64,000 nucleotides of DNA from Harmonia axyridis (lineage: Eukaryota; Arthropoda; Insecta; Coleoptera; Coccinellidae): NCBI RefSeq assembly GCF_914767665.1, contig NC_059501.1:82868798-82932797 (forward strand). The letters run 5' to 3'. Shown here in pieces: positions 35,101-47,100 of this stretch. Numbering within the stretch: the first letter of the stretch is position 1; the number at the start of each line of letters is the position of its first letter. The notes under the pieces were generated by a model. The model was given only the letters and a program-made list of their open reading frames with translations. It was not told the origin of the DNA and did not search any database. Made by a program: the position numbers and the translations under genes.

Positions 35101-38100
35101 CATAACTATACCTGTCACACAGTTTTTGTCCCAAGAGAAAGGCAGTACTATTTATTTCGAAAGTATCTGAACTTTTTGAACAAGAAGTTCCTTCATTCCT
35201 TTCAAAACGCTCGTTCCCCGAAATATCTATAATTTCGACTGAATACTCTGCCGAACGAAAGGATATCAATACCTACTTGAAATTTTCTGTATAGGTTCAA
35301 ATCTCGAAGTTGCTAATTCGATGGAAGGAAAACTTCGAATTTGCTTGTAGAATCACAATTCAAATTGAATTCAATTTTGTTCTCTCGACCAGCACCATAA
35401 AATATTTGAGAAGAAAACGAATAAAAATTAACTCAAAATTACGTAAAATGAGTAGGTACTAATAGTTCGGTTAATACTAATACGAAAATGTTGAGATTTT
35501 GCAGATATATGAAAAATAATTGTGTCAAGCTCAGTTGAAATAATGGAGAACTGTACTGGGTGTTCAAAATGAGCCGATTCATTGATGACTTTTTAAAACT
35601 TTAATATTGAGCTGATTTCAAATGGCACAACCTATATTTCATCTGGTAGAGAATTTCTAAAGATGATAAAATTTGCCACCTAATAAAAAAAATAAATAGA
35701 GAGTATGCCATTTGAAATTATCTCAATATCAACGTTTGAATGAATCGATCCATTAATTATCTCATTTTGAATATTTATCCAATTCTTGATAACTACAAAA
35801 AAAGTCAGTATTTATTTTTATTATTTTTAGATTCACTTTCAAAATTCTATTTGAATGAATTCATTCATTTCGAGGTCATCAGATTTTTGCAAAGACCCTT
35901 TAATTTATAAAAAATCGAAATATCTCCGAAACGGTTAGTTTCAAGCATATTGAACTTCAAACAAACTTAAGCGCATTCATTCCATGCACTCCTAATATTC
36001 AATAAAAAAAAACAGGGTGTTCCATTAGAATGCACATATCTTTGGTCCTTTACCTTTTTTTTACACCCTGTGTATTTCAAAACAATTTAGGAGCGTAGCT
36101 GCAAAAAAGTCTTATGATACTCTGTCGAAAAAAAAATATTAAATTCAGCGCTTAACCGTCAATGGTGGAACACCCTATATGTTTGTCTAATTTTTTGTTT
36201 GATGAAGGAGTTATTTAATCCTTTATAATATAATAATCCTTGAACTAAAACGCAAAATTCAATTCACCCGATAACCTTCACGCGATATCATAGAAAAAAC
36301 GCTACGTGATAACTAGAAGTAGCACCCTGTTCCACCCGATTTAGCACCCCTCCATAAATTTAACCAAAACATAAATATTCATCCAAACCTTTCACGCCGA
36401 ATCTCGACAAGATCCGATCTGACACCTTTCTGACTCCCCCCCTCTCCTCCCCCTCTGATTTTGTGTTTATCAGGGAGTCATTCCGAAATTCGCGGCCTGC
36501 GGTATTTTCCTCACGCTCTCAGATTGATCTGGAGGGGAGGGGGAACGTTCTCTACGCGCGTCAACGTCATGCCGACAGAATACATCCTCAGCAAATTTGA
36601 TTAGGTTGTTGTGTGCGGCTGTCAGAGCGGAAACGGCGACAGAAATTTGTGGTTTACCACCGTCTCGTACGTGTTCTATGCTCCCAATTAGAGTGGGAGC
36701 ATTCTTGGCGTTCGGAGAAACAATGGGGTTTTTTTTATTTTTTTTTTTCGTCAGGTTTACGCAGGAAATTCTGTTCGATAGCATGAAGAAAGCAGAAATA
36801 TTTACTCGTTAAGTTATGGAATTTGAAGAGTAGGATGAATGTGGTTTTATAAATATCGTCGTGTATGATACCTTTAGTTCCTTTTTTAGTCAACATAATT
36901 ATCTTCAGGTGATTGATGGGAGCACCTATTTTTGCATGAATCACCGTACGTTATGTTTATTAACGTTATTAACTCTCAAAGTATTCATTTTAGGTAGAGG
37001 GGTTTGCTTAAGTAATCCTTCTTCTTTTTATACGTGAAATTAATTGAAATATTAAAAAATTATATGTTGTAATTTGAGAATCTTGAGTTTTGATGAATTT
37101 GAGTTGGCCAAGTTCATGATCTTTTGATAAGTATTTTTTTTTTTGGAAAAGATTTTTTCCAAAAACTCTTTTTCTGCGGAAATATGCAATAAAGGGAAAC
37201 TTTGTCGCCATCATTTTTTTTCATAAGAATCACATTAACTCATGAACTGTTGAGTATTCACCCACGGAATGTCATATTGCCGAAATTATCATCAAAACTT
37301 ATTAAGTTATGGAATTTGAAGAGAATGGTGAATGCGGTTTTATAAATATTGTCGTGTATGGTACCTTTAGTTCCTTTTTTAGTCGTCAACATAGTCATCT
37401 TCAGAAAATATACTAGGAGCACCTGTTTTTGCATGAATCTCCTTCAAAGTTTTCATTTTAGCTTTAGGGGATTGCTTAAGTTAGACCCCTGCATTTTAAA
37501 CGTAGAATTAACTGAAATAAATAAAGGTTGTATTTTGAAAATCTTGAGTTTCGATGAATTTGATTTGTCCAAGTTCATGGATTTCTGATAAACAGCCTCT
37601 AAATATTTTGTCCAAACTCAAACAGTCTTATAATACTATGTATTTGCAGAATCGGAAATGAAAAAGTTTTATCGAAAAAATCTTTTTCTGTAGAAATACT
37701 GAAAAAAAGAGTCCTCGTTACTAACATTTTTTTCATAAAAATCACATCAACTCATGAACTGTTGAGTTTTCACCCAAGAAATGGCATATTGATGAAATTA
37801 TCATCAAAAAAGCTATCCAATTATGCAATAATATGTGTCATTTGAAGTAGTGATTTGTTTTCATTATAACCGAAAGTTGAAGAGATCCAAAATTATTTTA
37901 GGGAGAAAGATCATTGTCTCAAACCACAACATGCAAATCTTCAGCACAAAATAATGATTAGTTTTCCATAAACGTATATTAGTCAATCGCGGTGAATCAC
38001 CCTGTATGCCATTGAAAAGGGCTGAAATCCGAAACACGACATGGATAACCCTGAATTATATCGCTCTTATCAACTCAAAAAACAAACAATATTCATAAGA

Positions 38101-41100
38101 AATGATTACGCAAAATCTCAATTTCAAGTCACGTTGTTAGAAAACGTGACACAAAATGGCGAAGGTTCCAGTCACTTAGCGATACTAAAGGCGCCCTTAC
38201 ATTCCAATATTTATCAACTGGAAGCGTGGAGTAAACAACAAACAAATACGCAACATCAACCAGATAATCTCCTTGCTCTCCTCCATGAAACCACTTCGAG
38301 ATTATAAGTCATTTGTCAAACCTATTATACCCTGACCTATAAAGGACGTGCATACAAATGAAAATGCGTCTCAGCAACATTCCAGGTATTTTATTCATCA
38401 TCTGATCAGATTGTTTTCCCGGAAAGAAACCCGTATACTGCTGTTTCATTTCCTTTCATTTTGTTCACAGAACGCTGAACCATAACGAAATCACTGAAGT
38501 GGAAAATTTCGCCTTCAATGGGTCAGAGATCGGGAAATTGTAAGTATTTTTCAACGTTTCGTTTTGATGAATTGTTTGTTTGGATAAGCTGGGGCAACGA
38601 GGTTTTTCTTATCATTATTTCAACAGGATATTTTGGTTGGTTGGATGGATTGTTCTCCTTGAAGGATTACTTGGAGGGTTTCTGATTTGATGAAGTTTCA
38701 AGCAAGATTATGGGTAATTTATGTTTTTATAAACGAATTAATGTATTTTTGTACTTTTTTATTACTACATTAATCATCAGATTGCCATGAATTTTAAGGA
38801 AGCGTATGAGCTCATTTCTTGAAGGTTTTCAGAATAATGCCATGCCAGAATAAAAGATTCATATAATAATATAATTCATCTGAATCGAGAACCAGCGCAT
38901 TCGCCATTTCGCACTCTTGTAATTATTTTAATTTTATGAGCTGTACCGGGTTTTTCACCATAATTTGACCCCCCTTTTACTTTCTAACTAGAAGAGGTAC
39001 AAAAAAATGTTTTCTACAAAAGTTTCACGAAATCGACTAGTGTTTTTTAAAATGATTTCACAAAACGAAATATGTAGAGAGTGGGCAACATATTGATAGC
39101 AACTTCATTTTTTCAAATGAAACACCCTGTATATTTTTCTATATTTGACTAGCTCTTTTTGCCCTGATTTCGAATATATAACATATGTTTGGCTTCTCTC
39201 TTATTCTGAGTACCACAGAGTTTCAAATCCTAAGAACCACCTGGCAAAAGTGATCAATTTTCGAGTGGAATGCTGCGATAACTCAAAATGCCCTTTTTTG
39301 AGTTATCTCGTGGTCAACGATATGTCACACGTTTTTCACTATGAATTGGAATTGGATCATTGGGATGCAACTCCATATATTCTCTCCTTGTAGCTTACTT
39401 ATTTTTATTGTTCTCCACATAAAGCGAAAATATTTCAAATTTTTCCGCTTCTGTGTAATGCATATTCGATGAATAGTTTTATTCAAAGACAAACGTATGT
39501 TATATATCGTAGCCAACGAGATAACTCAAAAAAGGACATTCTGAATATCGCAGCCTTCCAATTGAAAACAACTACTTAGCTTGCCAGGTGGTTCTTGGAA
39601 TTTGAAACTCTGTGGTACTCAGAATAAGAGAGATAGGCCAAACATTTGTTATATATTCGAAATCAGAGGAAAAAGACAGAGCTAAATAAAGAAAAATATA
39701 CAGGGTGTTTCATTTGAAAAAATGAAGTTGCTATCCATATGTTGCCCACTCTGTATATATTTCGTGTTGTGAAACCTTTTTAAAAAACACTAGTCGATTT
39801 CGTTAAACTTTTATAGAAAACATTTTTTTGTACCTCTTCTAGTAACAAAATTAAAGGGGGTCAAATTATGCGTGGAGTAGAGAAGGATTTCGACAATGCA
39901 GAATTGGAGGCATTACTTGAGCAAGGCTCCATTATGAATGGAGACGAAAAATGGGTTTATCACGATCATTAAAAGCGCAAAAAAATCATGGGGATATCCC
40001 GGCCATGCTTCTACATCGAGTTTTTTCTGAAGTATTCGATTGTATTTTTCTCAGGATTATGCATGAATTCAACAATATTAAGATATTTTATCCATTCAAA
40101 TAGAAATAAATTCTTTCGATTATAATACAAACAAGTAGAAACAACAATTTCCCTTCTATTATTTCTGACTAAAAGTTCAAAATAGAAAATACATCATTCA
40201 AACAAATTGATAACACGACGAATAATTTTTTAAGTACTCAAACAAGAACAAAATCGTAATCAAATGGCCAAGCGAGTATGTTAGATGCTTCATGAACAAG
40301 GAAAAATTTCAAAATTGCAAAAGCGCAGATAAGCCATTGAAAATTGTACAGAAAAACTTGGGGTAGTAGCAATATTGTCAAACTTCTCACGTATTCCTTT
40401 CTTGGAGAATTATATCAGGCTAGATTTATGCAACCCACTTCCTTGGAATTGAAGAAAGGACCATTTCAGGAAGACTTTTAATTTTATATAACGGCAAGAA
40501 ATGTCAACGTACTTCACATATATCATTTTCTAATCTACAGAAACCATTTTTCTAAAGTAAAAGCTTTATCAAATCATCTTTTTTTATACGAATTTCAGAA
40601 GTATTTTCATAATTTCCCACAACTTGAATAATCGAAAACTATATAAGGAAATTAGAGGAAATAGTTGTGTGAATTGCTTTGGTATTCACTTAAAAAAATT
40701 AATTCCAATCAAAAAATATTGAACTTATATTTCGAACATATCAAATACAGAATATCCAACATAGTTTCATCACAAAGTGAACGATTTTTATCAAATATAC
40801 CTTGTTCAGATTCCAGATAAATATTATTGTTGAACATGGAGAAGAGCAAAATGACATGACAAGCAACAACGTGCAGATGGTGAAGTTTGCCTGGAAAATT
40901 TCCCAAGTATCTGAGTATTATAAACAAGGGAGACGTGTTAACATGTGTTTGTTTGGTCATAACTTCGGCAATAACTATAAAATTATTCACAACGTTAAGG
41001 AGAATTCTAGATTAGCACTCTCAGAATCTTCTGAAATAAACAAGTGGAACTTTGAGTTAATGAATACTTCTCCCTTGTTTGACTTCTTCACATAGTTTGA

Positions 41101-44100
41101 AGACCTGTTCGTTTTTTATTCAAAACTCAATAAAGAATCCAAGTTTCAGACAGTATTATCTCAATGATAATGTTCCGAATTATATTAAAATTTAGAAATT
41201 AGAATATTCAGCACGTTTGATTCCAAAAAAAATCAGTTTTAGAATTTTTGAGTGCTCTTCCCTCAATCGATTACTTAAGAATTTGATTGAAATTCGATTT
41301 GCCAATGAAAAATCCATCCACAAATTCGATTCTGTCTGTCAGTATACATTATAACCCTCGAATTGGACCTGGAAACTTCAAATTTTTCTGAATCTATAAA
41401 GCTGCGGTTAGGTCTTTGAAAGGACAAAATCCGAGTAGGAGTTAAAATGCAGATTCGATTAAGATGAAACTTAGCATTTGAAGGAAGAATGACAATTTCT
41501 GGTCTTGTGCAAAATTTCATAATTGTGTTACCAAAAGCATGAGCATAAAAAATCTGAAAAGTAAATATCAAAAGAATTATTCAATATTTTCGTGACAACA
41601 AAACCAACGGAGATAAGATTTTGGCTGTTTATATGAAGTAACAATTCCAATTTCTGTGAGAAAATACACGACGAAATATTGCATATTTCTTGCCCAATAT
41701 TCTTTTCGATTTTTTTATGATTCGAATGCTTTATTTTTCAAATTCACATAATGTTGAATGTGTTAACAATTTTTCTTCCTAAAATAAAACCCTTAAATCT
41801 TTAGTAAACTGTATAATTGATTAATCAATTAAAAACCTGGTGTTAGGAACTGAATAGATTCGAGTTTTTGTAGTGGCAAAAAATATATAGCCAAGGGAAT
41901 AGATATCACCTCAGACTAAACCTGTTGAATAATGATGAGGATAATTGATCACACTAGAATTTTACACCTTGGCACTGACAAATCGACTCCTCAAGTTATA
42001 CTGTCTCAAATTTGCAACTAACAGATTGTTGCCTAGTGTAAATTTATTATCCCTCACAACACCTCCGCAGGTAGTTTATATCAAGAAAACCAAACCCAAA
42101 ACCTCCTTTAATTAGAACAAATTGTCTATCCAATCCGTGCACCAGTGGCGGCATGTAACGTTTATACGTACAGGTTTTAACACGTTACTTTTTCATATGT
42201 TATTTTCTTTTGAGATGGTAAAAATTCAGAAATCACAGTTCACTAAACTAATTTACCTTCTCGGTCAGCATTAGAGCAACTGGTGGAAAAATTTGAGTTG
42301 TTAGGGCAAGTTTGTGATGTGAAGAATCGAAACCTTGTGCTTTTCTCAATAACAACTAGGAATTATGATGACTGCTGTAGCCCGTACTGTTGACAAAAAC
42401 CCAGCATTCTCGATTCGATTTTGGGAATTAGAATTGTTTTTCGCTGGAATGAAAAGGATATTATGCTGCCATAATGGCAGGTGGCATTTGTCTGATATTA
42501 TTGAATATCGTTTATGGTATACATTTCTCCTTAGTATGAAATTATTGCCCATTGATTTCTCTCAAAATATTCTGTTTTTTTTTTTATTTCGAATTGAAAT
42601 CTTGCATTGTATATTATATGTTTATTTTTCCAGAAATGTGATTATTTCAACAATAACTTTGTTGACAGTTGTTATGTGAAACCATAATTTGAGTTTTTTA
42701 AATTATGTAGAACAATTTCTCCAGACATTGTGAGTTGTACGTGTTGGTATCAGCATGATTATGTAATGGGACGTTACAGGGTTTAGGTTTTTACAAGAAT
42801 TAAGTGATGATTTCATATAACAACTGAACGACATAACAAGTTATTTGACAATTCTGGCACCAGCCTTCTATTTAAACAAAAAAATAAAAAGGAAGTTCAA
42901 ATTTGCGTAGCTAGGCTCGATATTTTTGTAGAGTGTGATATATTGCTGAATTCGTATTTTTTTTCCTCATCACCTCATAAGAAAAACAAATTTGACGTTC
43001 ATAAGATAGAAAGAGACTATCGCGTCTATGAAACAATGGAAAACAGAAAAAATCTGACGACATAATGGCTACAAATCGAATTTCGTAATGTTCTCTAGAA
43101 ACAAATGAGTTATACAGAAAAAAAGAAGATCTCAATTTTCAGTTTTTTCGAGATATCTCGGGAACCATTGGAGATATTTTCGATCTGTTAACACCAAAAC
43201 ACTAATCCCTTAATAAAGCGACATTTTTGTAATTTTAACCACCCTGTATCTCTTACGGTTATCATTCATTTTTCATTACCAATTATAACAATTAAGAGGA
43301 CCTATAAAATTATCCAGAATTACAAATTCAAAAAAATAGTTAATTAATGAGAAAATAATAAATAATATAAAAATAGCTGACACCTGCACTTGGTAATGAA
43401 TGAAGAAAATACAAAAAGAAAAAGAAAAAGTATAATTTCTAGTGTGTTATATCATACCATATTAATTATCTATCTAGTTAATGTATCAGCAAAAATGCCA
43501 TCAACATAACCATTGTCTAACAGATGACTTCCACGCCATTACGTAGGAAACATAATCGAAAGTAACCCAAGGAGACTGCATGTCATCGAGGGAGAGAAGC
43601 GATATACCGGTTTCACCCTGATACATTAACCAGATAGATAATTAATATCGTATGATATTACACACTTGAAATTGTACTTCTTCTTTTTTTTTGTATTTTC
43701 TTCAATGAAAAAATACTTTAACATAAAGGCTGACAACTTTTTCTATGATTGAAGTTATTTAAAATTCCTGTCAATAATAGAAAGAATGAATAATTCAATT
43801 ATTGCTAAGCCAAAAGAACTTAAGAAATTATCCGATTTCACTTTCTTGCTTCGACCTGCCGACCTCAACGAGCAGCCACTGCACTGCACCAATACCTGTA
43901 GCGCCTACCCTCCTTTGATCTTTCCATTAGTCGGAAATATAATAAGATGTAACTTCAGTATCTCGTTTTACAGGAATCTACGTGGAAACAGACGTCTGAA
44001 GACACTGGAAACCGAAGCTTTCAAAGGAATGAGAAGCTTGAGAGAATTGTGAGTTTAACGCTCTCTTATTATTTAAGGTTTTGCGATTAATTTTCCAGTC

Positions 44101-47100
44101 ATTTGTGGAGTTTTGAACGTCGCTTCGGATGTATATTGAATGAGAAATTACATTTTTCCGGAGTGGAGGAGAATTTTCTCATTCGATTGGGCCAAATCGC
44201 CAGTTGGAGGGATGATTCGTAGATTTAATATCGTCTGAGTTTTCTCGTTTCGATGGTTGTAGGGAAATGTAATATTAAACGGTTTGGTTGAATGAAAAAC
44301 GGTCTGGAATCGTTAAAGCGAGAGTTTTCACGAATGAAAATTTCAACTTATTTAGATATGTACCTATATGATGTATTCTGAGAGAATTTTTTTGGAGCTT
44401 CTCCGAATGTGATATGCTTAAAGAGGATTCCACGTTACCTCTATCTGAATAAGCTACATATTAAAGCAATATTCTTTTCAAATCTCTAATCGTAATTTTT
44501 GCAGAAATCGTTTATATTAATTCGGAGAGTACTAATCAACATTCGATTTTTGAATATAACATAAGTAAAAAGTGAGCCTTGTTTAGTTTTCTAGTCCTAT
44601 AATGTGGATAAAAAAGTAACCGTGGAGTTAGAGTTGGTAAGCGTCGCTTTCAAGATAATCACAAACAAGAATGTCTAAGAATATCGAGACAAGCAAAACA
44701 CATAAGTCATGCCAGGTTGAACGAAAATTCAAATCAATATGGTGGTCGAATATAAGAGAAGATAACTCTAGGGCCCTAGGTTATGATCCACTGTCTTCTA
44801 GGTGAAAACTATAGCTGTCTGTATGTGCACTCCAAGGTATCTTGGAAGGATTTCGAAACAAGTTTGCGACTCTTTGAGATATCATAATAGATAGCCAGAT
44901 CATGCCGAGGGATTAAGAATCTTATAGCCAAAGCTCTTTGTTGATCTAGGAGTATTGCAGTGACATGAAACAAAACATACAGCACGAGACCACAAAGTTA
45001 CTTTACTGTATGTACCATGGTCTAATGGTGTTGAGGCAACTAACTAATGCCGATGATTGTAAAAATGGCATCAATGACACCATATTGCAGGGCAGAAGTG
45101 TTCATTAAAAAAGCTCATTGAAGGAATACACCCTATAATTTTTTCAGTCTTACAGTCAGCATAACTGAAACTTCACCAAATGAATCCACCCTAAGCAGTT
45201 AAAACGCCTTTCTTTTTGAAAATTCGTTTTATTCAACAATAGTGCAACTTTTTAATATCTTTTTGTGAAAAGATTCGTCTCTACTTCTGAAATAGGCTTC
45301 AACCTCAAGGATCACTTCTTCTTTAGAGAAAACTTATTTTCCTGATGCTTTCATGTAAGATCTGCAAGAAGCCAGTGGTCACTTCTCTCTGGGAACCAGA
45401 TCTAGAGAAAACTGGGTGGTCAAGCATTTAGAAGAGCAATTCATTCAATTTGTCCTTGTGTAAATCGAATTGCGTTTAGTGAAAGAGTTTTTTTTTCTTT
45501 CTTTTTTCTTAATTCTGTGATATTTGCTGTTATTAAAATAGTTCATGAACCATAAACATCCTAAAATACGGATGCCATAACCTGGCCAGATGATGTTTGA
45601 GATTTGGGTCACTTTGGACAGCTTCGAACGACTGCTTTCCACTCAGAAAACGCTGTATTTCGCCGAGTAGTGTAGTGATGAATCTGTGTTTCATGCATTG
45701 TCACATATATCGCTGCAAAAAAATCTGTTGATTCTGCTTAAAAACCTCTAAACCACGTTCGGTATTGAAGGTAGGTTATTGTATTTGGTCAACGGCGAGC
45801 AAACGTTGCACCTATTTCGATTGTTATTCGAAAAATAGACCAAAACAAGTTTAGCGTATTGATAGATCTTCTTTTTTGGTGAGAACAGATACTATGCAAG
45901 CAAAGCAATGGCTGGATGAGTATCATTCAGACACTGCTTCATCGACAACAATGGTTAATATGTGCCGCAGTGAAAGATATATTACTCTAATGAAGAAGTG
46001 ATTGCCAAGGTTGAAGTCTATTTCAAAAGCAAAGACTAATCTTTCTACAGAAAAAAATATTCATAAGTTAGAGGAGCGTTGAAGTAGTTACATGTGTCAC
46101 TCTTGAAGGGGATTCTATTGATGGAAAAAGTCGAATTATCAAGAAAGAATATGTTTTTACTGGTTGGGTCCGAAAGTTATTGATTGGACTGTTATATCCC
46201 TCTCTAAATGTGACACACTATTAAATAAATATTATCAAGTACATGTTGAAACGAAAATATACGTATATATTTGAAAGAATTTTTTTATGCATAGTAATCA
46301 TTGAAAACTCCTATTGTTTGTCGGATATCACACTACTGAAATGTCCTATTTCTATGTTGAAATGATGTTCATTAGTTCACTATGACATATAAAGCTTCCA
46401 CAGTTCATTTGTGTACTTAATTGAATTTTGATAGAACAAAAGCAGTGAAAGTTCCCGTTAACAAACATAAATGTGGATAAAACTTCAATTAGCAAGTTGG
46501 CATTCCATATATTATTCAATTCTCATCGCTGTGAATATCGACAATTATGATTGTAGGATCACAGTTTTATGTGCTTTGAGTAAATAGAAATCATCGTGTT
46601 TACAACTGTTTTGCTTGAAGGGTTCGGATTGAATGCAAGTATTCTGTGAAAGTTGTGGAGTAGATTATTCAACTATCGAATAATTTCTTTTTTTTATGTA
46701 GTGTGGTTGGTAACATTAATAGACGTTTTTAATATGAGGAGCAAAGTATTTATATTGAGAACATTACAGCGAAGTTTATGTTATAAAACCCTGCAAATAT
46801 AACTGTTTTGTAATGAAATTAGCTCAAACCATAGAAAATATGGTCAGAGTTTATTCATTAAGAATTGATTAATTTACGAATAATTCGAAGGTCAATCTAA
46901 GTTTGTTTTGTTCGGTAAACTTTCAGTAATTTTGATTGATACAGTAGGATCCCTCACTGTGATAGCTAATAGGAATTCATTTCTGTCTTCAGAAATATGT
47001 TCTGAAAGATATCAGAACTTTTTTCTAGGGATCTGTCCGAGACATCCATCGAAGAACTACCTGCTGGAGGACTAGAAGGAGTGGAGATCTTGAGGATCGA

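Larger units (their letters stand above)
35006..38470 (+). other. Lgr1 intron 4 (3.5 kb)
   Basis: Contains a short MITE (35556-35772), another with CAGGGTGTTCCA ends (36013-36177), a tandem duplication (36809-37800) and a partial copy of the 15.4 kb MITE (37745-38005). The GC-richer block 36480-36730 has a minus-strand frame (36470-36784, including GKPQISVAVSALTAAHNNL) with no recognised domain. A + frame at 38041-38307 is likewise unassigned. Confidence 0.75.
38540..43973 (+). other. Lgr1 intron 5 (5.4 kb)
   Basis: Holds the large inverted repeat (38945-39870), a mariner fragment directly abutting it (39872-40020) and a palindromic MITE (43399-43706). Between 40021 and 43398 no gene is recognised. 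Frames at 40709-41095, 41275-41571 and 42346-42679 appear on both strands and lack motifs. ACCACCCTGTATCTC near 43240 is another repeat end. Confidence 0.75.
44049..47028 (+). other. Lgr1 intron 6 (3.0 kb)
   Basis: Contains two mariner pieces in opposite orientation (45110-45430 minus and 45885-46200 plus). The rest (44049-45109, 46201-47028) shows no recognised feature. Confidence 0.75.

Noticed and set aside
36470..36784. GC-richer minus-strand frame in intron 4 as a nested gene
   Set aside because: No acceptor, donor or recognised domain was found. It is mentioned only under intron 4.
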